A DNA stretch of 12,160 bases from Ophiosphaerella korrae (taxonomy: Eukaryota; Ascomycota; Dothideomycetes; Pleosporales; Phaeosphaeriaceae), in contig JALNQF010000870.1 of assembly GCA_028456385.1 (NCBI GenBank), forward strand, positions 1-12,160, given 5' to 3'. This document shows, in pieces, positions 7,047 to 12,160 of the stretch. The position numbers were made by a program, and so were the translations under genes. Numbering within the stretch: the first letter of the stretch is position 1; every line of letters starts with the position of its first letter. The notes beneath the pieces were generated by a model. It saw only the letters and a list, made by a program, of their open reading frames with translations, made no database searches and was not told the origin of the DNA.

Positions 7047-7392
7047 GGATATGTATCAGTTTGAGCAATGCGGGGAGATAGTATTTGAAGCTCGTCAAAG
7101 AGCGAGAGAGATCTGGTCTATCTTCGAGCACATTCCAAAGCTCCTTATCATGAATGAATACACTTCTCAGCCACAACAATTGACCGCTTTATACAACGGC
7201 AGGTAGGGCTGTGCTGCATGTTGTTCCGTCGCTGTTCTTTCCTTCGCAATGTTTTTTTTCCCGAGATATTGTTGTATCCACATGTCGGGCAGTTGACACC
7301 ATTTACTAACTGAGTATTGTCGAGGACTGCCATTGTAGCTCTTGCCTTGTTGGCGATGAGGAAAGGAGTAAGACAGGTTGATGCAAAGGAGC
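7047..7392. other. Unassigned sequence between phosphotransferase end and LTR
   Basis: A plus-strand frame (about 6960-7206) carries a protein-like piece, DMYQFEQCGEIVFEARQRAREIW, that I cannot assign. It overlaps the phosphotransferase tail in another frame, so at most its part after 7046 could be real. A run of eight or nine T near 7250 follows. A minus-strand ORF here extends into the LTR and is not believed. Confidence 0.25.
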
Positions 7393-8186
7393 TGTCAGAT
7401 GAGGTGCGTGCGCCAGCACAACGATCACGAGCTGCTGCCAGAGCTCCAGCGCAACGATTGCTCGCGCTCAACACTGCGCCAAGCTGAAATCGCAATCTCG
7501 ACTCAGCTCAGAGATGGAGCTTGCGAGCTGGCTCACTCGGCTGGCTCGTGAGCTTCAGGTGACGTTGAAGATCGGCGATGGCGATCGGTCTGCGATGCTA
7601 GTGCGCGATACTAGCTTGCCTCTAACTCAATCACAGAGCACCGGCTCCGATATTGCCAGCTGAGACGCGGCGAGCCGCGCCAGCTGTGACGTCGCTAGAA
7701 CTGGCGTTGAGCACCTGAGTGAGCATGTGAGATTCAGATGAGAATCGAGACTGCGCATCACCTCAACTACTGCGCATCATCTCAACCGCTGCGCATCTCC
7801 GCACTAGTGCTAGCTGGAGAATCAAGGTCTGGCCCAGTCCAGATATCATCGGCACGATAGCTCATCACATCATGAACTTACTGCGTAGAGCTGATACACT
7901 AGTCAACCACGAAATTCGAGATAGCAGCTCTCCACCACCGAGTTGTAACAACGGAGGAGGGTAATATATATAGACTAGCAGACAGGGCCGAGAAGGAGGG
8001 AGTAGAGATTTCAATTAGTCACTTAAATCAATCAATTTTCACCCAATTTTACTCAGGTCATACGTAATCAATCTAAAATAAGGATTTTCTTAAAGCTACA
8101 GTATCTACCTCTAACAAGGCCCCCTTACATAGCTGTTACAAAAAAGCCTCTTTATTAACCTAGAATAACCCCCTCAAAATCTAACA
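7393..8186 (+). repeat. LTR alpha (TGTCAGATGAG...AATCTAACA)
   Basis: A 794-bp LTR-like block begins TGTCAGATGAG and ends AAAATCTAACA, with inverted ends like those of the solo LTR at 11325-11853. A TATA box, TATATATAG, is at 7965-7973. Its last 170 bp align with the reverse complement of 11325-11500: in one 50-bp stretch I count about 9 mismatches and one gap, mostly transitions. A 19-bp tandem unit (CTGCGCATCAYCTCAAC..) starts at 7751 and 7770 with a partial third at 7789. The flanking 5-mers (GGAGC, ACTAG) do not match, so one or both ends may be rearranged. Confidence 0.55.
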
Positions 8187-9344
8187 ACTAGAGGCCTGGA
8201 GCGCCTACAGGCACGCGCTGCTGCTCACATCCTATATCTTAACTGTTTTGTCGTACAACCCTAACGCTAGCCGTATTGAGCTGTAGGAGAAGGCGACTGA
8301 GTAGACGAAGCTGCTACGGGCTTTGAGCGTCTACAGGCACGCGTCGCTGCTTACATCCCATATATTGACTAGGCCGAAGCACGACCCTAATGCTAGCCGT
8401 GTCGAGTCGTGGGAGAGGGCGGCTGACCAGACGAAGCCCCTATGGTCCTTAAGCGTCTGCAGGCACTCGCCGCTGCTCACATCCCATATCTTGACTGTTT
8501 GGTCGTACGACCCCGACATCAGCCGTGTCGAGTCGTGGGAGAAGGCGACTAAGTAGACTCCGCCGCTATGACCCTTGAGCGTCTGCAGGCACGCGCCGCT
8601 GCTCACATCACATATCTTGACTGTGTTGTCGGGCAACCCCAACGCTAGCCGTGTCGAGTCTCGGGAGAAAGCGGCTGAGTAGGCGAAGCTGCTATCTCCC
8701 TTAAGCGTCCGCAGGTATGCACCACTACTTACATCCCATACCTTAACTGTATTGTTGTACGACGCTGACGCCAGCCGTGTCGAGTCGTGGGAGAAAGCGG
8801 CTGAGTAGACGAAGCTGCTATAGCCCTTAAGCGTCTGCAGGCACGCACCACTACTTACATCCCATATCTTTGTTTCGTCGTACGACCCCGATGCTAGCCG
8901 TGTCGAGTCGTGGGAGAAAGCGACTGAGTAGACGATTCTGCTATGGGCCTCGAGCGTCTGCAGGCACGCACCACTGCTTACATCCCATATCTTGACTGTG
9001 CCGTCGTCCGACCCCGATGCTAGCCGTGTCGAGTCGTAGGAGAAAGTGACTGAGCAGACGAAGCTGCTATGGCCCTTAAGCGTCTGCAGGCATGCACTAC
9101 TGCTTATATCCCATATCTGAACTGTTTCGTCGTACAACCCTAACGCTAGCCGTGTCGAGTCGTGGGAGAAAGCAATTGAGTAGACGGTGCTGTTACTGGC
9201 CTTGAGCGTCTGCAGGCACGCGCTGCTGCTCATATCCCATATCTTTTCTGCGTAGCTGTACGACATTGACGCCTACTGTGTCGAGTTGTAGGAGAAGGCG
9301 AGTAAGTTAACGTAGTGGTTATGGCCCCTTATCTTGCTGCAAGC
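8187..9344 (-). pseudogene. WD40-repeat array, fragment of a fungal NACHT/WD40-type protein
   Basis: The minus strand encodes nine WD40 blades of about 42 residues (126 bp each) with the consensus [38 protein letters not shown]. WD40 blades form a beta-propeller used for binding, and high-identity arrays like this are typical of fungal STAND/NACHT proteins such as HET-E, which act in recognition and programmed cell death. The uninterrupted part (9266-8331, 311 codons) holds about seven and a half blades. Beyond it the frame continues through TAG codons at 8333-8331, 8234-8232 and 8207-8205, which fit CAG, TGG and CAG changed by C-to-T, and upstream of 9266 through another TAG to 9344. One blade lacks a Val codon and one has C for W (KICDV). 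No NACHT or effector domain is present upstream: the sequence stops at an LTR end on each side. The ATG at 9266 lies inside a blade and is not a real start. Confidence 0.85.
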
Positions 9345-9829
9345 TGTTAGATTTGATAGTTACTAATTGATAATGTGAACTAGAGTAAGAATCGAGTAAA
9401 GTTGAACTAATTGATTGATGTATTCATGTGAGTTGATTATATTCATTCTAGTATTACTTTCTACCACTATTTATCCTCTCTATTAGCGTACCTTACGTAA
9501 GGGGACCTACCTATTCATTGTTTAACCTCAATTCATTGTACTCTAATACAGTCACCTTTGACTAGCTACACAAAGATTGTTTAGGTATAAGAGTTGGTTC
9601 ATGAGCCGGCTCATCTAACACGAGCTGGACTAAATATAAGCGCAGATGCATATGCCTAAAGAGGTGTCAGATTTGCATGGTCACTCAAATACTCGTGCAC
9701 ATAGGGGTAAGAATTGAGTTCATTGAGTGCTCTGCCTATCATCTGCCTGCTGGCTGCTATTGATTAGCATCTCACACTAGCATCGCCAGATCGATCGCTG
9801 AGATCCACGTCACCTCATCTCATCTGACA
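9345..9829 (-). repeat. LTR beta (minus orientation)
   Basis: On the minus strand this 485-bp block begins TGTCAGATGAG (9829) and ends CAAATCTAACA (9345), the same ends as LTR alpha. A TATA-like CTTATATTTA is at 9640-9631 and a perfect 14-bp palindrome, ATGAGCCGGCTCAT, at 9601-9614. The 5-mers outside (CAAGC, CAGTC) agree at three of five positions only, so the duplication is unproven. It faces LTR alpha across the WD40 fragment. Confidence 0.5.
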
Positions 9830-9865
9830 CAGTCACAGCCACAGTCACAGCCACAGCCACAGTCA
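9827..9865 (+). repeat. CACAGY hexamer microsatellite
   Basis: About six copies of a six-base unit (CACAGT or CACAGC) in tandem lie just outside the end of LTR beta. They are likely replication-slippage repeats and may have altered the target duplication there. Confidence 0.7.
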
Positions 9866-9876
9866 ATTCGCCATAG

Positions 9877-10017
9877 CCGCGCGCCGCTGACAAGTCACTT
9901 TCTGCGGACAAATACCCCGTCTGCATCTCATGGGGTCACTGGCGCGTCCCTGAGACCGACGCCGACATCCCCTCTGCCTTCTCCACCCTCCCTATTGATC
10001 CCCCACCGCCCTCACTC
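9877..10017 (+). pseudogene. Orphan coding-like fragment
   Basis: A plus-strand frame opens after TAG 9874-9876 and reads a well-composed protein stretch including KYPVCISWGHWRVPETDADI and FSTLPIDPPPP. There is no start codon near its beginning and I do not recognise the protein. At about 10017 the sequence passes to transposase coding in another frame. It may be an exon scrap of a cellular gene caught between transposons. Confidence 0.35.
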
Positions 10018-10627
10018 CAGCGAGGTAGAGGGAGGTTCTTGTACGGAGGACCAAGTACCACAAACACTGGTGACACCAATCACAGCAAATGCTGTTGTCC
10101 CGCTGCACAATCTTATCAAACAGGATGCACACGTGGTTGATGAGACAAGCAGACAGCGCTTGCAGAGGCGCATTTAGAAGCTTACTAATGCTGCCCAACT
10201 GTCTATTGCAGAGCGTGCCCTTCTTAATAACGAAGCAAAAGTGCGCCGATAGACTAAGGCGATAATCCTAGACCTTGGGTCGGCAAGAGTCGCGAGCTAC
10301 GAAGACCTCGTCAAGGCACGAGAGGAGCGTGCTATAAACGACGCTGAGAAAGAGGCTAAAAAGATTGCGAAAAAGGCCAAGAAAGTCGTGGAAGCTACGC
10401 AATCAGCTGAAGCCATCGTAAGCAAGAAGAAACGAGGTCAGAAGCGGAAAATTGACGCATTAGAGGTAGATGCGCCAGTACCAGAGGTCAAGATAGTGCG
10501 AAGCAAAGGGCAGGTTGCGGAAGCTGAGGAAGAAGTAGGGGGAGGATCGCCGGCCGCAGTACCGGGCGTAGAAGAAGATAAAGTTGCGCCTGCGCCATGG
10601 AGAGTCCTAGTAGCAAAGATGTGGTAA
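10018..10627 (+). pseudogene. Fot1/pogo-type transposase relic 2, C-terminal third
   Basis: One plus-strand frame runs about 200 codons to TAA 10625-10627 with only two TAG stops (10175 and 10250). It shows QTLVTPITANA, DETSRQRLQRRI, KLTNAAQLSIAERALL, NNEAKVRR, ASYEDLVKAREER, a Lys-rich coiled or basic region (AKKIAKKAKK, KKKRGQKRKI) and the end APAPWRVLVAKMW, a layout I know from the C-termini of Fot1/Tan1-like transposases. The DDE core is absent. ERALLNNEAK appears to lack about eight residues found in the family between ALL and NNEAK. The GTG at 10388 is only an internal codon. This relic is better kept than relic 1 and covers the part relic 1 has nearly lost; they need not be one copy. 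Confidence 0.75.
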
Positions 10628-11099
10628 ATTAGCTAGAAAGTGAATACTGCCTTGCAGGAGCATAACGTTTAAGGAAAGGTTGTTCATCATCATAGTTTCA
10701 GCGCAATGCTTGTAACTTATACTGTCTCTACCTATCGTAAACGAAATCGTGGCTGGATTTGTAACCTTGTTAGCCACCGAACGTTAAATGTTCTCAGAGG
10801 ATAGGCAACCACGTAATGGTTTCCATGCGCCTAATTTTAGAAGCTTCTAACTTTATTCATTGTTAGTCATGTAACGTGATCTTCGGAGCAGAGGCGGGGG
10901 GGGGGGGGGTACAATTAACTAAGCATTCACTGGGTTTATACTACATGCATTAACCTTACCTCGCTAATATTTCAATAGCGACAATCGGCATTACCTTTTC
11001 ACCATGCGTACGTATAGCATTACTCGTGCTGTTCAAGGCGAATGCACGAAGCAACCACAGCATAAGATTGAGACGCGTCTACGCAAGAGATGCTTGGGG
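10628..11099. other. Non-coding stretch with a G14 run
   Basis: No coding frame of note. The 3' non-coding part and terminal inverted repeat of transposase relic 2 would be expected here, but I could not find a matching inverted repeat. A run of 14 G lies at 10896-10909. Confidence 0.4.
10896..10909 (+). repeat. Homopolymer G14
   Basis: Fourteen consecutive G residues follow GAGGC. Such runs are prone to slippage and sequencing error, so the length is uncertain. Some Fot1-like ends carry poly-C/poly-G runs, but no partner repeat is visible. Confidence 0.8.
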
Positions 11100-11324
11100 T
11101 CACCTAAACCAGGCACTCCTATCCTCGTGCATAACAACCTATTGTGTAGCCTTCTTGTTTCCAATCTTCAACACCTTGCCTTCGTCAATCTTTGTCTGGA
11201 CTTCATTTGGTCGAATCTTTGCGATTGTCAGGGTGACACTGAAGCAGATATGGCCGAGCATGACATCAGTCTGCTCTGGTCCTGGCTTCTAGTACTTGTC
11301 GAACTTGCTAGGGATGTCGTATTT
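11100..11324 (-). pseudogene. Conserved fungal protein of unknown function, 3' exon
   Basis: The minus-strand frame from 11324 reads KYDIPSKFDKY, KPGPEQTDVMLGHIC, TIAKIRPNEVQTKI, KVLKIGNKKATQ and, past a TAG that fits TGG, VVMHEDRSAWF to TGA 11102-11100. It appears to continue the frame at 11911-12160: this combination (WYWTP, IQVP, LWYS, GHIC, ATQW) is one I associate with a conserved fungal hypothetical family, from memory and without a named domain. Stops at about 11291 and within the tail show decay. The exon begins right after the solo LTR and its target duplication. Plus-strand ORFs over this stretch are shadows. Confidence 0.5.
11320..11324. repeat. Target-site duplication of solo LTR, left copy (TATTT)
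   Basis: TATTT immediately left of the LTR terminus at 11325, identical to 11854-11858. Confidence 0.85.
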
Positions 11325-11853
11325 TGTCAGATTTGAAGGAGGTTATAGCAGTTTGATAAAAAGGCTTTTTCGTAACGGCCATGTGAGGGCCTTGTTGGAG
11401 AGGGATACTGAGGCTTTCAGAAAAGCCTTATTTCAGATTGATCACCTATGACTTGAAGGCACTGTGTATGAACTGAGTGGATTGATTGTTCCGTCTACCC
11501 CCGGCCCCGCGCCCTATCTATGTATCCGCGCCGCGGCGGTCTCGGCTGGGTCTCTCGAGACGGCGGCGAGCCAGATCCTCAGCACTCATTCTGTTGAGGT
11601 GCTGGTTCCTTTGTTCGTGAAGGTCGAGGCTGCGATCCTTTCAGCTGCGGCGGGGTTGGCAGCTTGGCGATCGTCACGCTCGTGCGCCGAGCCAATCAGA
11701 TCGCCGCACTAGCTTAAGCGAGCCAATCAACAGATTCCAGGTTCACCCGGAATCTGTTGCGCTTCTCCGCGCACATGCTTCGCGCATCTGATCGCACATG
11801 TGATCGCGCATCTGATCGCGCATCGTGCCTCTGATCGTGCAACTCATCTGACA
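11325..11853 (-). mobile_element. Solo LTR (LTR gamma) with perfect target duplication
   Basis: The 529-bp block reads TGTCAGATGAG...CAAATCTGACA on the minus strand, with 8-bp perfect inverted ends (TGTCAGAT/ATCTGACA). It is flanked by TATTT on both sides (11320-11324 and 11854-11858), a clean 5-bp target-site duplication. No internal retrotransposon genes are present, so it is a solo LTR left by recombination between two LTRs. It is GC-rich in the middle and carries a perfect 11-bp hairpin at 11728-11759 and a degenerate repeat of GCGCATCTGATC (about 11780-11840). It is related in its 3' 170 bp to LTR alpha. The ORF at 11464-11712 lies wholly inside it and has no supporting motif. Confidence 0.85.
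11728..11759. repeat. Perfect 11-bp hairpin inside solo LTR
   Basis: CAACAGATTCC at 11728-11738 and GGAATCTGTTG at 11749-11759 pair perfectly around a 10-base loop. It lies in the GC-rich part of the LTR. It could be a structured or protein-binding element of the retrotransposon transcript; it is not a tRNA. Confidence 0.75.
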
Positions 11854-11858
11854 TATTT
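11854..11858. repeat. Target-site duplication of solo LTR, right copy (TATTT)
   Basis: TATTT immediately right of the LTR terminus at 11853, identical to 11320-11324. Confidence 0.85.
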
Positions 11859-11910
11859 AAGTCTAGTTAGTATTGAAACTAGATAGACAGAATTGCAGAT
11901 ACAAACTTAC
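11859..11910 (-). other. Candidate intron interrupted by the solo LTR
   Basis: On the minus strand the exon frame is followed by GTAAGT (11910-11905), a strong fungal donor, then TACTAAC (11872-11866), a perfect branch-site consensus. The acceptor is uncertain: TAG at 11865-11863 is very close to the branch site, while CCCTAG at about 11313-11308, beyond the LTR, is at a normal distance once the LTR is removed. In neither case is the reading phase exact. If correct, the LTR landed in or at the edge of an intron. Confidence 0.45.
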
Positions 11911-12160
11911 CTTGGGTCGTAATTGTTTTTTGCACGTCCAAACATATTCTTTCTAGTTTGCAGAATACCAAAGCTCTTCCTGACAGAGTGTCTAAAGAAA
12001 TGATCTTGGGACTTGTATTTGTATAATCACAACTTCGCTAGCACGTATACGGGCAACTGTCTAGTCTCAATACTCGGGAGTCCAGTACCATGCATCGTCT
12101 ATAGGGTTGAAGTCACCTCTAGGATAACTTGAAATTGCCTGCATGTTAATCGAGCCATCC
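11911..12160 (-). pseudogene. Conserved fungal protein of unknown function, 5' exon (runs off the window)
   Basis: A single minus-strand frame across 83 codons reads YPRGDFNPIDDAWYWTPEY, then SEVVIIQIQVPRSFL, QEELWYSAN and KEYVWTCKKQ, reaching AAG at 11913-11911 just before a GTAAGT donor. Five stops lie in this one frame with no frameshift (TGA and TAG after PEY, TAG before TLCQ, TAG before KEY among them); those at the IQVPRSFL and LWYSAN positions fit CAG and TGG changed to TAG. This pattern of in-frame stops without indels suggests C-to-T mutation rather than random decay. The start lies beyond the window. I associate the motif set with a fungal hypothetical family but can name no function. 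Confidence 0.55.

Noticed and set aside
7148..7495. 115-codon minus-strand ORF with a CPTCGYNN motif
   Set aside because: It straddles the start of LTR alpha at 7393, and no second zinc-binding half is evident.
8331..9266. CRISPR-like or tandem non-coding repeat
   Set aside because: The 126-bp unit translates as WD40 blades with conserved reading frame; this is protein-level repetition.
10896..10935. Terminal inverted repeat of a Fot1-like element beginning with the G14 run
   Set aside because: No inverted partner could be found elsewhere in the window.
11325..11460. Plus-strand protein-like frame reading VRFEGGYSSLIKRLF and its similar copy in reverse at 8186-8030
   Set aside because: Both lie within LTR 3' ends. 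The shared sequence reflects LTR homology, and the frame is broken in the second copy.

Overview
The window looks like a repeat-rich, gene-poor stretch of a filamentous ascomycete genome (Pezizomycotina; I cannot name the species). The evidence is the kind of relics present: Ty1/copia elements of fungal type, Fot1/pogo-type DDE transposase remnants, a WD40 array of the sort found in fungal NACHT/STAND proteins, a fungal APH-type phosphotransferase, and short GT-AG intron signals. Many frames are broken by TAG or TGA. Several breaks, and the changed catalytic residues, fit C-to-T change on one strand or the other (RIP-like), but I computed no RIP index. I found no clearly intact gene; the longest clean reading frame of interest is part of a decayed WD40 array.

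Layout, left to right. 290-727 (+): frameshifted remnant of a low-complexity Ala/Lys/Glu/Pro-rich protein. 791-1532 (-): a Copia deletion derivative with a 165-bp LTR, a half-tRNA primer site, the N-terminus of gag and the C-terminus of RNase H. 1537-2690 (+): a Fot1/pogo transposase relic. 2862-3032 (-): a small unassigned ORF. 3114-7046: an APH-like phosphotransferase pseudogene interrupted by a second Copia element. 7393-8186 (+), 9345-9829 (-) and 11325-11853 (-): three LTRs with related ends. 8187-9344 (-): nine WD40 blades lying between the first two of these LTRs. 9877-10627 (+): an orphan coding scrap and the C-terminal third of a second Fot1/pogo transposase. 11100-12160 (-): a conserved fungal gene of unknown function, broken by stops and by the third LTR, which is a solo LTR with a perfect 5-bp target duplication.

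The most informative part is 3114-7046. A Copia element inserted into the phosphotransferase gene and made a GTTCC target duplication. A 1.3-kb piece (3667-4962) holding the element's 5' half and about 60 bp of the gene was then inverted between 6-bp inverted repeats (AGTTGT at 3661-3666, ACAACT at 4963-4968). Undoing the inversion puts the polyprotein linker back in frame, places the two LTRs in direct orientation with matching target duplications, and brings the phosphotransferase segments back into order. The order of events is therefore gene, insertion, inversion, decay, with an internal gag-to-integrase deletion at an unplaced time.

No gene here can be shown to work with another. The window is best read as layered insertions. 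I saw no tRNA, rRNA or CRISPR array and no intact new system.
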